From Burkholderiales bacterium (GTDB lineage: Bacteria; Pseudomonadota; Gammaproteobacteria; Burkholderiales; Burkholderiaceae_E), in contig JAPOKJ010000005.1 in the NCBI GenBank assembly GCA_029977705.1, positions 1 through 64,000 on the forward strand: a stretch of DNA of 64,000 nucleotides, written 5' to 3'. Below are positions 52,344-60,798 of the stretch, piece after piece. The notes beneath the pieces are model-generated. The model saw nothing but the letters and a program-made list of their open reading frames with translations. It was not told the DNA's origin and ran no database searches. Position 1 is the stretch's first letter. Every line of letters begins with the position of its first letter. The position numbers were made by a program, and so were the translations under genes.

Positions 52344-53342
52344 ATGTCTGCTTCCCTTCCCGCCCAGTTCCAGGCTTGGCTGCTCGAAAAATCCGAGGCC
52401 GGTTTCTCCGCCCGCCTGCAGGACGTGGCCAGCGACCGTCTGCCGGCGGCCGATGTCCTGGTGAAGGTGGATTACTCGACCATCAACTTCAAGGATGGCC
52501 TGGCCCTGTGCAACAAGAGCCCGGTGGTGCGCAACTGGCCGATGGTGCCCGGCATCGACGGGGCCGGCACCGTGGTCGAAAGCAGTCACCCGGGCTTCAA
52601 GGCGGGTGATCGTGTCGTGCACAACGGCTGGGGCGTCGGTGAAACCCACTGGGGATGCCTGGGCCAATATGCGCGTCTCAAGGGCGACTGGCTGGTGCCG
52701 CTGCCGGCCTCGATCAGTGCCCGCGCCGCGATGGGCATCGGCACCGCGGGGTACACCGCGATGCTGTGCGTGCTCGCACTCGAGCGCCACGGCGTCAAGC
52801 CCGGTGACGGTGAGGTGCTGGTGACCGGCGCCACGGGTGGCGTGGGCAGCGTGGCAGTGGCCCTGCTGGCCAAGCTGGGATATCAGGTGGCCGCATCGAC
52901 CGGCAAGAGCAGCGAGGGCGATTACCTCAAGCGCCTGGGCGCCGGCACGCTGATCGATCGGGCCGAGCTGTCGGCCGCCGGCAAGCCCTTGCAGAAGGAG
53001 CGCTGGGCCGCGGTGGTGGATGCGGTCGGCAGTCACACCCTTGTCAATGCGCTGGCGCAGACACGTTATGGCGGTGCCGTCGCCGCCTGCGGTCTGGCCC
53101 AGGGACCTGATCTGCCCGGCACCGTGATGCCCTTCATCCTGCGTGGGGTCGCCCTGCTGGGTGTCGATTCGGTGATGGCGCCGATGGCGCTGCGCCGTCA
53201 GGCCTGGCAGCGGTTGGCCGCCGACCTGGATCCGGCCCTGCTGGACACCATGATCGAGGAGGTGCCGTTGTCGGCTGCGCTGGACAAGGCGCAGGCCCTG
53301 ATGGCCGGGCAGGTGCGGGGCCGGGTGGTGGTGCGCATCTGA
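52344..53342 (+). CDS. acuI: acrylyl-CoA reductase-like MDR oxidoreductase (AcuI/YhdH)
   Basis: A 332-residue zinc-free MDR enzyme. DYSTINFKDGLAL, PMVPGIDGAGTVVESSHPGFKAGDRV and GWGVGETHWGCLGQYA are hallmarks of the AcuI/YhdH group. The NADPH site is VTGATGGVGSVAVALLAKLGY. The family reduces acrylyl-CoA to propionyl-CoA, detoxifying a reactive intermediate. The ending PLSAALDKAQALMAGQVRGRVVV is standard. ATG 52344 gives the expected length. It appears monocistronic. Confidence 0.92.
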   Translation: MSASLPAQFQAWLLEKSEAGFSARLQDVASDRLPAADVLVKVDYSTINFKDGLALCNKSPVVRNWPMVPGIDGAGTVVESSHPGFKAGDRVVHNGWGVGETHWGCLGQYARLKGDWLVPLPASISARAAMGIGTAGYTAMLCVLALERHGVKPGDGEVLVTGATGGVGSVAVALLAKLGYQVAASTGKSSEGDYLKRLGAGTLIDRAELSAAGKPLQKERWAAVVDAVGSHTLVNALAQTRYGGAVAACGLAQGPDLPGTVMPFILRGVALLGVDSVMAPMALRRQAWQRLAADLDPALLDTMIEEVPLSAALDKAQALMAGQVRGRVVVRI

Positions 53343-53381
53343 GCGTCACGGCGGCCGCGCGCGGCCAAAGCTGACCGCGGC

Positions 53382-53417
53382 GCCGCCCTTGCCGGGGACG
53401 CCGCCCTTGCCGGGGAC
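53382..53417. repeat. 18-base tandem duplication between convergent genes
   Basis: The unit GCCGCCCTTGCCGGGGAC occurs twice head to tail, followed by a decayed partial third copy (GCCGTCCCTT). It lies between the convergent ends of acuI and the HtrA-type protease gene. No coding or terminator function is visible. Confidence 0.75.
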
Positions 53418-53425
53418 GCCGTCCC

Positions 53426-54631
53426 TTATTCCGGCCTTGCCGGGCGGGTCGCCTTGGGTCGCTTGCCCACGGTGATCGGGATCACGATCTCCTTGCCCTC
53501 GCGCAGGAAGCGGAAGCGGGCGGTGCTTTCGGGCACCAGCTGGGCCACGGCATTGAGCATGGCCGCCGTGTTGGCGATCAGCCGCCCCTCGACATCAATC
53601 AGCACGTCCCCGACCTGGACCCCGGCCTTGGCAGCAGGGCCGTCCTTCATGACGCCGGCAATGACGGCGCCCTCGCGGCGCTGGATCTTGAAGGCCTCGG
53701 CCAGCTCAGGCGTCAGGTCCTGGGGTTCGACGCCGATGAAGCCGCGCGTGACGCTGCCCGTGCTGATCAACTGGTCCATCACCTGCTTGGCGGTCGATAC
53801 CGGAATCGCAAAGCCGATGCCCAGCGAGCCGCCGCTGCGTGAATAGATCGCGGTGTTGATGCCCAGCAGGCGGCCCTCGCTGTCCACCAGCGCCCCGCCG
53901 GAGTTGCCCGGGTTGATCGCGGCATCGGTCTGGATGAAGTTCTCGAAGGTATTGATGCCCAGATGGGTGCGCCCGAGCGCGCTGATGATGCCCATGGTCA
54001 CGGTCTGCCCAATGCCAAAGGGGTTGCCGATGGCCAGCACCACGTCGCCGACACGGGCATTTTCCACCGAGCCCAGGGCCATCACCGGCAGATCCTTGAG
54101 CGGTCCGTCCTTGGGCGTGATCTTGAGCACGGCCAGGTCGGTCTCGGGGTCGCTGCCCACGATGCGGGCGGGCACCGAGCGGCCATCGGCCAGGGTCACC
54201 TCGATTTCGTCTCCGCCCTCGATGACATGGTGATTGGTGAGCACGAAGCCGTCCGCCGACACGATCACCCCGGAGCCCAGGCTCGAGGCGGGCTTGCGGT
54301 CCTGGGGCAGCTGGTCGCCGAAGAAGCGCTTGAAAAAGGGGTCGTTGAGCAGCGGATGGTTCTCGGGCAGGCGTTTGCCGGCCTTGGTGGTGTTGACATT
54401 GACCACGGCAGGCGTGGCCCGCTGGGCAGCCTCGCTGTAAGATCGTTGGCCGGCTCCCTTGGCCACCGGAAGGACTGGGCTGCCCACTGGCGTGGCACTG
54501 CCCGAGGCGCTCTGGCTGGCCCCGCCGTAGCGGCGTGGCAGCCACTCCGGCCTGAAGCTGGCCAGGATGAACAGCAGCGCCAGCAGCACGGTGATGCTTT
54601 GCGCGAACAACAACCAGAGTTTCTTCAGCAT
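53426..54631 (-). CDS. S1C serine protease, DegS/AlgW-like (HtrA family)
   Basis: A 401-residue periplasmic protease held by one N-terminal membrane helix (residues about 5-24, LWLLFAQSITVLLALLFILA). The catalytic triad is visible: His in VLTNHHVIEGG, Asp in ETDLAVLKI and Ser in NPGNSGGALVDSEG. A single PDZ domain follows from about residue 285 (GFIGVEPQDLTPELAEAF, then AGVQVGDVLIDVEG). One PDZ plus a membrane anchor is the DegS/AlgW layout, which triggers the RpoE envelope response. The ATG at 54631 overlaps the divergent Nif3-like start. Confidence 0.93.
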   Translation of the reverse strand: MLKKLWLLFAQSITVLLALLFILASFRPEWLPRRYGGASQSASGSATPVGSPVLPVAKGAGQRSYSEAAQRATPAVVNVNTTKAGKRLPENHPLLNDPFFKRFFGDQLPQDRKPASSLGSGVIVSADGFVLTNHHVIEGGDEIEVTLADGRSVPARIVGSDPETDLAVLKITPKDGPLKDLPVMALGSVENARVGDVVLAIGNPFGIGQTVTMGIISALGRTHLGINTFENFIQTDAAINPGNSGGALVDSEGRLLGINTAIYSRSGGSLGIGFAIPVSTAKQVMDQLISTGSVTRGFIGVEPQDLTPELAEAFKIQRREGAVIAGVMKDGPAAKAGVQVGDVLIDVEGRLIANTAAMLNAVAQLVPESTARFRFLREGKEIVIPITVGKRPKATRPARPE

Positions 54632-55442
54632 GATCCGATCCGTGACATCCCGCCAGGCCTCGAAAGTGGGCCGAAAAGGCGCTGCGAACAAGCCCGTGCC
54701 CGTCGCCGACCTGGCGAACTGGCTCGATGCGACCCTGTCCAGCCGACATTTTAAAGACTATTGCCCCAATGGCCTTCAAATCGAGGGGCGGGCGCCGGTC
54801 TCCCGCCTGGCCTGCGCGGTCACGGCAAGCCTGGCGGTCATCGAGCGGGCCGCCGCGCAGGGCGCACAGGCCTTGCTGGTCCACCACGGTTACTTCTGGC
54901 GGGGTGAAGACCCGTGCATCACAGGCCTCAAGGGCGAGCGCATCCGCCGCCTGCTGGCCCACGACATCAGCCTGCTGGCTTATCACCTGCCCCTGGATGT
55001 GCATCCGACCCTGGGCAACAATGCCCAGCTGGCCCAGGTGCTTGGCTGGCCGGCCGGACAGGCCGTGGGGGAGGAGGGGTTGTTGCGGGTGGCCGATTTG
55101 CCGGTGGCGCTGACGCCCGCGGCGCTGGCCCAACTGCTCAGGCGGCGACTGGGCCAGGCGCCCCTGCTGGTGGGCGATCCCGGGCGGCCGCTGCGCCGCA
55201 TCGGCTGGTGCACTGGTGCTGCCCAGGACATGATCGAACAGGCCCGGGCAGCCGGTTGCGACGCCTTCCTCAGCGGCGAGATCAGCGAGCGCACCACCCA
55301 TGTGGCGCGCGAGGGCGGCATCCTGTATGCAGCTGCAGGGCACCACGCCACCGAGCGCTATGGCGTCCAGGCCCTGGGGCAGGCTGCCGCCCAGGCCCTG
55401 GGCCTGGAGGCGATGTTTCTGGATGATCCCAACCCGGTCTGA
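54630..55442 (+). CDS. Nif3-like dinuclear metal centre protein (NIF3/YbgI)
   Basis: A protein of 270 residues from the ATG at 54630, or about 258 from a GTG at 54666. The family blocks are LANWLDATL, CPNGLQIEGR, the metal-binding LLVHHGYFWRGE, YHLPLDVHPTLGNNAQLA and, near the end, AGCDAFLSGEISERTTHVAREGG with GHHATERYG. Family members form hexameric rings with two metals. They have been linked to GTP cyclohydrolase-like folds, but function is unsettled. With the ATG, the start codon shares two bases with the divergent protease start. Confidence 0.92.
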   Translation: MIRSVTSRQASKVGRKGAANKPVPVADLANWLDATLSSRHFKDYCPNGLQIEGRAPVSRLACAVTASLAVIERAAAQGAQALLVHHGYFWRGEDPCITGLKGERIRRLLAHDISLLAYHLPLDVHPTLGNNAQLAQVLGWPAGQAVGEEGLLRVADLPVALTPAALAQLLRRRLGQAPLLVGDPGRPLRRIGWCTGAAQDMIEQARAAGCDAFLSGEISERTTHVAREGGILYAAAGHHATERYGVQALGQAAAQALGLEAMFLDDPNPV

Positions 55443-55463
55443 ACCGTCCGGGCTGGCGCCCGG

Positions 55464-55895
55464 CTACTTCTTCGTCAGGGCGTCACGGATCTCCTTCAAG
55501 TAGACCTCGCTGGGCGCCGGTGCGGCGGGCACGGCGGGTGGTGCTTCGCCCTTGAGCTTGTTGAACCACTTCACCAGCATGAAGATCACGAAGGCCAGGA
55601 TCAGGAAATTGATCACGATGGTGATGAAGTTGCCGTAGGCAAACACGGGCAGGCCGGCCTTGGTCAGGTCCGCATAGGTCATGGCCCCCTTGTAGTCGGC
55701 CGGCACCTTGCCCAGCAGCACGAACATGTTGGAGAAATCGACGTTGCCCGCAAGCGCACCGATGATCGGCATGATCAGGTCCTTGACGACCGAATCGACG
55801 ATCTTGCCGAAGGCTGCCCCTATGATGACACCGACCGCCAGATCCATCACATTGCCCTTGACCGCGAAATCACGAAATTCCTGCATCATGCCCAT
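55464..55895 (-). CDS. mscL: large-conductance mechanosensitive channel MscL
   Basis: A 143-residue inner-membrane channel that opens under osmotic downshock. It begins [22 protein letters not shown], then the first pore helix ([23 protein letters not shown]) and the second ([23 protein letters not shown]). The C-terminal helix is preceded by a Pro/Ala-rich linker, a bit longer than in E. coli (136 residues). I chose the ATG at 55895. It converges on the Nif3-like gene. Confidence 0.96.
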   Translation of the reverse strand: MGMMQEFRDFAVKGNVMDLAVGVIIGAAFGKIVDSVVKDLIMPIIGALAGNVDFSNMFVLLGKVPADYKGAMTYADLTKAGLPVFAYGNFITIVINFLILAFVIFMLVKWFNKLKGEAPPAVPAAPAPSEVYLKEIRDALTKK

Positions 55896-56230
55896 GTTGC
55901 TTCCTTCCCCGGTAATGTTGATTTGTTCTCTGTGCTCGGGCGGTATTGCCCCGACGACTGTGACGATAGCACCCGGGGTGGGGATTTCAAAGATGCGAGG
56001 TCCGGGCCGGTTCAGGCCCACGGGTGGCGGCCGGGCGGCCGTTGGACGCCCGGCGAGACTCGGGCCGGGGGCTGCGGCACTGTCGCAATAATCGCGAAAA
56101 TCTCGTGCCTTGCGCCAATACGTTAAAATAGCGGGTTAGCTGATCGTGCCGAGCCTGGGGTTCGGCGCATGAGGGGGATTTGCAGGCTGGATCCGCCCGG
56201 AATTTTTCGAAAATTCAACCCATCTGAAGC
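55896..56230. promoter_or_regulatory. divergent region between mscL and petA
   Basis: No gene is seen in these 335 bases. TAAAAT at 56124-56129 is a reasonable -10 box for the petABC operon, about 100 bases before petA, with no good -35 box. The stretch 55990-56090 is very GC-rich with several short inverted words that could form structure. The mscL promoter must lie in the leftward half and is not resolved. Confidence 0.45.
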
Positions 56231-56833
56231 ATGAGTAACGCCCCAAAACCCATGGATTCGTCCCGTCGCACCGCGCTCGGACTCACCTGCGCGGCCGGTG
56301 CCGTCGGGGGAGCCGCCGTTGCGATTCCCTTCGTGAGCACCTTCACTCCCTCTGAGCGGGCCAAGGCCGCCGGCGCCCCGGTGGAAGTGGATATCGCAGG
56401 CATGAATCCCGGCGAACTCAAGCGCGTCGAATGGCGCGGCAAGCCGGTCTGGGTGATCCGCCGCACCAAGGAAATGCTCGACAGCCTGGGCAAGACCGAC
56501 CCCGAGGTCGCTGATCCCAAGTCGGCCCGCACCGCCTACCCGACCCCCGATTACGCCAAGAACCAGTTCCGCTCGATCAAGCCCGAGTACCTGGTGGTGG
56601 TGGGCATCTGCTCGCACCTGGGCTGCTCGCCGACCGAGAAGTTCACCCCCGGCGCCCAGCCCTCGCTGCCGGACAACTGGGCAGGCGGTTTCCTGTGCCC
56701 CTGCCACGGCTCGACCTTCGACCTGGCCGGCCGCGTGTTCAAGAACAAGCCGGCACCTGACAATCTCGAGGTGCCCCCGCACATGTATCTCAGCGACACC
56801 CGTCTGCTGATCGGCGATGACAAGAAGGCCTGA
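56231..56833 (+). CDS. petA: ubiquinol-cytochrome c reductase, Rieske iron-sulfur subunit
   Basis: A 200-residue subunit of the cytochrome bc1 complex that takes electrons from ubiquinol to cytochrome c1. A twin-arginine signal anchor is present (SSRRTALGLTCAAG from residue 10). The [2Fe-2S] ligands lie in GICSHLGCSPTEKF and FLCPCHGSTFDLAG, two Cys and two His. Length fits proteobacterial Rieske proteins. It is the first gene of petABC, with petB starting 62 bases after it. Confidence 0.97.
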   Translation: MSNAPKPMDSSRRTALGLTCAAGAVGGAAVAIPFVSTFTPSERAKAAGAPVEVDIAGMNPGELKRVEWRGKPVWVIRRTKEMLDSLGKTDPEVADPKSARTAYPTPDYAKNQFRSIKPEYLVVVGICSHLGCSPTEKFTPGAQPSLPDNWAGGFLCPCHGSTFDLAGRVFKNKPAPDNLEVPPHMYLSDTRLLIGDDKKA

Positions 56834-56895
56834 CCGGTCGCTCGCACAAGCACGCTGCACAAGAACGCCGTACAAGAGTTAAGAGGCAAGACTTC

Positions 56896-58275
56896 ATGGC
56901 TGAGAAACAAGTCACCACCACCGGCCTGCTGGGCTGGATCGATCACCGCTTCCCCGCGACCAAGCTCTGGAAGGAACACCTTTCCGAGTACTACGCGCCG
57001 AAGAACTTCAACTTCTGGTATTTCTTCGGCTCTCTGGCGATGCTGGTGCTGGTGATCCAGATCGTCACCGGCATCTTCCTGGTGATGCACTACAAGCCTG
57101 ATGCCGCCCTGGCCTTTGCCTCGGTCGAGTACATCATGCGCGATGTGCCCTGGGGCTGGCTGGTGCGCTACATGCACTCGACGGGGGCCTCGGCATTCTT
57201 CATCGTCGTCTACCTGCACATGTTCCGCGGGCTGCTGTACGGTTCGTATCGCAAGCCGCGCGAGCTGATCTGGATCTTCGGCTGCCTGATCTTCCTGTGC
57301 CTGATGGGCGAGGCCTTCTTCGGCTACCTGCTCCCCTGGGGCCAGATGTCGTATTGGGGCGCCCAGGTGATCGTCAACCTGTTCTCCGCCATCCCCTTCA
57401 TCGGCGAAGACCTGTCGCTGCTGATCCGTGGCGACTACGTGGTGGGCGATGCAACCCTGAACCGCTTCTTCTCTTTCCATGTCATCGCGATCCCTCTGGT
57501 GCTGGTCGGTCTGGTGGCTGCGCACATCGTTGCCCTGCACGAGGTGGGCTCCAACAACCCCGATGGCATCGACATCAAGGCCAAGACGGATGCCGACGGC
57601 AAGCCCCTGGATGGTATCCCCTTCCACCCGTACTACACGGTGCATGACATCCTGGGCGTGTCGGTGTTCCTGATCGCCTTCTCGCTGATCGTGTTCTTTG
57701 CGCCGGAACTGGGCGGCTATTTCCTGGAGTACAACAACTTCATCCCGGCCGATCCGCTCAAGACCCCGCCGCACATCGCACCGGTGTGGTACTTCACGCC
57801 GTTCTACTCAATCCTGCGGGCAATCACCTCTGACTTCATGCTCTGGCTGGCGGTCTTCCTGGTGGTGTTCCTGGTCCTCGTGCTGCTCACCTCGCGCAGC
57901 AAGACGGTCAAGACCATTGCCACGGTGGTGGTGGCCGGCATGGTGGGCGGCTTCTTCATCTTCGACCCGAAGTTCTGGGGCGTGGTGGCGATGGGCGCCT
58001 CGGTGATGATCTTCTTCGCGCTGCCCTGGATCGACCAGAGCCCGGTGCGCTCGATGCGCTACCGTCCGGGCTGGCATGGCTGGGTGCTGGGCGTCTTCGT
58101 GGTGGCTTTTGTGGTGCTCGGCTACTTCGGTGTGCAGCCGCCCTCGGCCTTCGGCCAGGCGCTGTCTCAGATCCTGACCATCGTCTACTTCGGCTTCTTC
58201 CTGTTCATGCCCTGGTGGAGCAAGATGGGGACGTTCAAGACCCCGCCTGAGCGCGTCACCTTCGAAGCCCATTAA
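56896..58275 (+). CDS. petB: cytochrome b of the bc1 complex
   Basis: A 459-residue inner-membrane protein with the expected eight or so helices and two b-type haems. Haem-ligand His residues lie in RYMHSTGASAFF and VVYLHMFRGLLYGSYR (helix 2) and in FFSFHVIAIPLVLVGLVAAHIVALH (helix 4). The quinol-site PEWY motif reads as APVWYFTPFYSILRAI, that is PVWY, as in many Proteobacteria. This is the full-length fused form, not the split b6/subunit IV form. petC follows 23 bases downstream. Confidence 0.97.
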   Translation: MAEKQVTTTGLLGWIDHRFPATKLWKEHLSEYYAPKNFNFWYFFGSLAMLVLVIQIVTGIFLVMHYKPDAALAFASVEYIMRDVPWGWLVRYMHSTGASAFFIVVYLHMFRGLLYGSYRKPRELIWIFGCLIFLCLMGEAFFGYLLPWGQMSYWGAQVIVNLFSAIPFIGEDLSLLIRGDYVVGDATLNRFFSFHVIAIPLVLVGLVAAHIVALHEVGSNNPDGIDIKAKTDADGKPLDGIPFHPYYTVHDILGVSVFLIAFSLIVFFAPELGGYFLEYNNFIPADPLKTPPHIAPVWYFTPFYSILRAITSDFMLWLAVFLVVFLVLVLLTSRSKTVKTIATVVVAGMVGGFFIFDPKFWGVVAMGASVMIFFALPWIDQSPVRSMRYRPGWHGWVLGVFVVAFVVLGYFGVQPPSAFGQALSQILTIVYFGFFLFMPWWSKMGTFKTPPERVTFEAH

Positions 58276-58298
58276 ACGACTCTCGCACGACCGGAATC

Positions 58299-59174
58299 AT
58301 GAAAGCACTCAAACATCTTTTCCTGGGCCTGCTGGTGAGTCTTCCGCTGGCTGCCCTGGCACCTGCGGCGATGGCCAACGAAGGGGGCGTGTCGCTCGAC
58401 CACTTCCCCACGCCCAAGCTCAATGACACGGCCGCCCTGCAAAACGGTGCCAAGCTGTTCGTCAACTACTGCCTGAACTGCCACGGCGCGTCGGCGATGC
58501 GCTACAACCGGCTCAAGGACATCGGTTTGACCGAAGAGCAGATCAAGAAGTACCTGATGTTCACGACCGACAAGGTCGGCGAGCAAATGAAGGTATCCAT
58601 GCCCGCGGCCCAGGCCAAGGAGTGGTTCGGTGCCAATCCGCCCGACCTGTCGGTGATTGCACGCGCCCGTGCCTCGAGCGCTGGTTCGGGCTCTGACTGG
58701 CTCTACACCTATCTGCGCTCCTACTATCGCGACGCCACCCGCCCGACCGGCTGGAACAACAGTGTCTTCCCGAACGTGGGCATGCCCAACGTGCTCTGGG
58801 AAATGCAAGGCGCACGCGGTGCCGAGATCACCGATGTCAAGGAAGTCAAGGATGAGAAGGGCGGGCATTCCAAGTTCACCCGCACGGTGGTGAGCTTTGC
58901 CGCTGACGGCACCCGGACCGAGAAGACCGAAGAGATCAAGGAAGGTCATCCCCATCCGGGCACCGAGTACGCGCTGGGCAAGGCCACGGGCGGCACCCTG
59001 GACCAGGCCGCCTTCGACAACCAGATCGCCGATCTGGTGGCTTTCCTGACCTACATGGGCGACCCCTCGGCAAAGACCCGCACCAGCCTGGGTGCCTGGG
59101 TCCTGCTGTTCCTTCTGCTGTTCACCGTTCTGGCCTGGAACCTGAACCGCAACTACTGGAAAGACGTCAAGTAA
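58299..59174 (+). CDS. petC: cytochrome c1 of the bc1 complex
   Basis: A 291-residue c-type cytochrome, the electron exit of the bc1 complex. The signal peptide is cut near AMA (residue 26). The haem-binding CLNCH motif is at residues 58-62, and the Met ligand region is probably GWNNSVFPNVGMPNVLWEMQG. The C-terminal membrane anchor (LGAWVLLFLLLFTVLAW) is typical. An acidic/basic insert (VKEVKDEKGGHSKFTRT) after the Met region is common in Betaproteobacteria. A terminator follows. Confidence 0.96.
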   Translation: MKALKHLFLGLLVSLPLAALAPAAMANEGGVSLDHFPTPKLNDTAALQNGAKLFVNYCLNCHGASAMRYNRLKDIGLTEEQIKKYLMFTTDKVGEQMKVSMPAAQAKEWFGANPPDLSVIARARASSAGSGSDWLYTYLRSYYRDATRPTGWNNSVFPNVGMPNVLWEMQGARGAEITDVKEVKDEKGGHSKFTRTVVSFAADGTRTEKTEEIKEGHPHPGTEYALGKATGGTLDQAAFDNQIADLVAFLTYMGDPSAKTRTSLGAWVLLFLLLFTVLAWNLNRNYWKDVK

Positions 59175-59214
59175 GGCGGCTGCGGTGGGTGTCCATCAAG
59201 ACACCGGGCCTGCC

Positions 59215-59248
59215 GGCTCAGTTCCTGGCAATGGGAACTGAGCCTTTT
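59215..59248 (+). terminator. intrinsic terminator of petABC
   Basis: A perfect 11-base stem, GGCTCAGTTCC at 59215-59225 with GGAACTGAGCC at 59234-59244, an eight-base loop and four T. It lies 40 bases after the petC stop codon and separates petABC from sspAB. Confidence 0.9.
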
Positions 59249-59323
59249 CATTCATGCCTGTTGGCGAATCGGTCATGACCCGGAGGATCCCGGTGTCATG
59301 GCTCGCACCTCGGAGTTAAGACA

Positions 59324-59938
59324 ATGATGGTTTTGTATTCCGGCACGACCTGCCCGTTCAGCCAGCGCTGCCGTTTCGTATTGTTCGAGAAGGGCATGGA
59401 CTTCGAGATCCGCGATGTTGACTTATTCAACAAGCCGGAAGACATCTCGATCATGAATCCCTATGGCCAGGTGCCGATCCTGGTCGAGCGCGACCTGATC
59501 CTGTACGAGTCGAACATCATCAACGAGTACATTGACGAGCGTTTCCCGCATCCGCAGCTGATGCCGCCTGATCCGGTGATGCGTTCGCGTGCCCGCCTGT
59601 TCCTGTTCAACTTCGAACGTGAACTGTTCGTGCATGTGCAGGCCCTGGAAAAGCGCGAGCCGCCCAAGGATGGCGGCAAGGCCATGGAGAAGGCGCGCCA
59701 GCAGATCCGCGACCGCCTGACCCAGCTGTCGCCGATCTTCCTGAAGAACAAGTACATGCTGGGCGATGATTTCTCGATGCTCGACGTCGCGATCGCCCCG
59801 CTGCTGTGGCGCCTCGATCACTATGGCATCGAGATGCCCAAGACGGCGGCGCCCCTGCTGCGCTATGCCGAGCGCATGTTCGCGCGTCCGGGTTACATCG
59901 AAGCCCTGACGCCGTCCGAGAAGGTGATGCGCCGCTGA
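59324..59938 (+). CDS. sspA: stringent starvation protein A
   Basis: A 204-residue GST-fold protein that binds RNA polymerase and helps cells in stationary phase and acid stress. The thioredoxin-like N-terminal domain (MVLYSGTTCPFSQRCRFVLFEKGM) and QVPILVERDLILYESNIINEYIDERFP match SspA. The helical C-terminal domain holds DDFSMLDVAIAPLLWRL. GGAG precedes the first ATG by eight bases; a second ATG follows at once. It lies next to sspB, 28 bases away, as in most Proteobacteria. Confidence 0.96.
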   Translation: MMVLYSGTTCPFSQRCRFVLFEKGMDFEIRDVDLFNKPEDISIMNPYGQVPILVERDLILYESNIINEYIDERFPHPQLMPPDPVMRSRARLFLFNFERELFVHVQALEKREPPKDGGKAMEKARQQIRDRLTQLSPIFLKNKYMLGDDFSMLDVAIAPLLWRLDHYGIEMPKTAAPLLRYAERMFARPGYIEALTPSEKVMRR

Positions 59939-59966
59939 TGCCGGCGGCCTGACAGCGAAGGCGCCG

Positions 59967-60638
59967 ATGTCCCAACCCAGTACCAAGCCCTACCTGATCC
60001 GTGCCATCCACCAATGGTGCGGTGACAACGGCTTCACGCCTTACCTGGCGGTGCTCGTCGATGCCCACACCATGGTGCCGCGCGAGTACGTCCGTAATGG
60101 TGAAATCGTCCTGAACGTGTCCATGACCGCCACCCACAAGCTGGACATGGGCAATGACTTCATCGAGTTCCAGGCCCGCTTCAATGGCAAGGCCCGCGAC
60201 ATCTCGATTCCGGTAGGTGCGGTCAGCGCCATCTATGCGCGTGAAAACGGTCAGGGCATGTCCTTTGAGGTGACCCGCGCCGAAGAAGGGGCGGCGGAAC
60301 CCGAGGGCACAGCACCGGCCAAGCCACCGGCCCGCCGCGCACCGCGCCTGAAGGCGGTCGCCTCGGGTGCTGATGAAGAGGTGGCGGCGGCTTCCGAAAC
60401 CGCCCCGGTCGCCGTGTCGCAAACCGTTCCGGCTGAAATCGTCCCGGCTGAAGTCGTTCAGGCACCGGCCGATGCTCCCGAGACGGCGACCTCCGCTGTC
60501 CCTGCCAGCGAGGCACCTGAGGTCCAGGTTCCGCAGTCGCCGCAACCCGCACCGGCTGTCGATGCAGCACCACCCGCGGGCGATGTCGACCCCTCCAGGC
60601 CGACCGGTGGCAAGCCGCGCCTGACCCGCATCAAGTAA
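59967..60638 (+). CDS. sspB: ClpXP protease specificity-enhancing factor SspB
   Basis: A 223-residue adaptor that tethers ssrA-tagged proteins to ClpXP. The folded domain occupies residues 1-100: STKPYLIRAIHQWCGDNGFTPYLAV, HTMVPREYVRNGEIVLNVS, FQARFNGKARDISIPVGAVSAIYARENGQGM. A long disordered tail rich in Ala, Pro, Glu and Val follows, about 110 residues, longer than in E. coli (165 residues in all). The tail ends in GGKPRLTRIK, the short basic motif that docks on the ClpX zinc domain. Confidence 0.96.
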   Translation: MSQPSTKPYLIRAIHQWCGDNGFTPYLAVLVDAHTMVPREYVRNGEIVLNVSMTATHKLDMGNDFIEFQARFNGKARDISIPVGAVSAIYARENGQGMSFEVTRAEEGAAEPEGTAPAKPPARRAPRLKAVASGADEEVAAASETAPVAVSQTVPAEIVPAEVVQAPADAPETATSAVPASEAPEVQVPQSPQPAPAVDAAPPAGDVDPSRPTGGKPRLTRIK

Positions 60639-60691
60639 TTCGCGCCTGGGCATTGCCCGCTCAGGCTAAAATGCGGGCCTGTGCGTGCATT

Positions 60692-60767
60692 GCCCTTGTA
60701 GCTCAGTCGGTAGAGCAGCGGTTTTGTAAACCGAAGGTCACGGGTTCGATTCCTGTCGGGGGCACCA
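60692..60767 (+). tRNA. trnT(ugu): tRNA-Thr (anticodon TGT)
   Basis: A 76-base cloverleaf with encoded CCA. The acceptor GCCCTTG pairs with CGGGGGC (with G-T pairs), the D-arm is GCTCAGTCGGTAGAGC, the anticodon stem-loop is CGGTT-TTGTAAA-CCG around TGT, and the T-arm holds GGTTCGATTCC. The anticodon TGT reads Thr ACA. TAAAAT at 60667-60672 is a possible -10 box just upstream. Confidence 0.95.
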
Positions 60768-60798
60768 GTTTCCCATGGCTCATGGGGCAGGAGAGATC

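Noticed and set aside
53382-53417. Possible start of a CRISPR-like array
   Set aside because: Two adjacent copies with no spacers; a simple tandem duplication.
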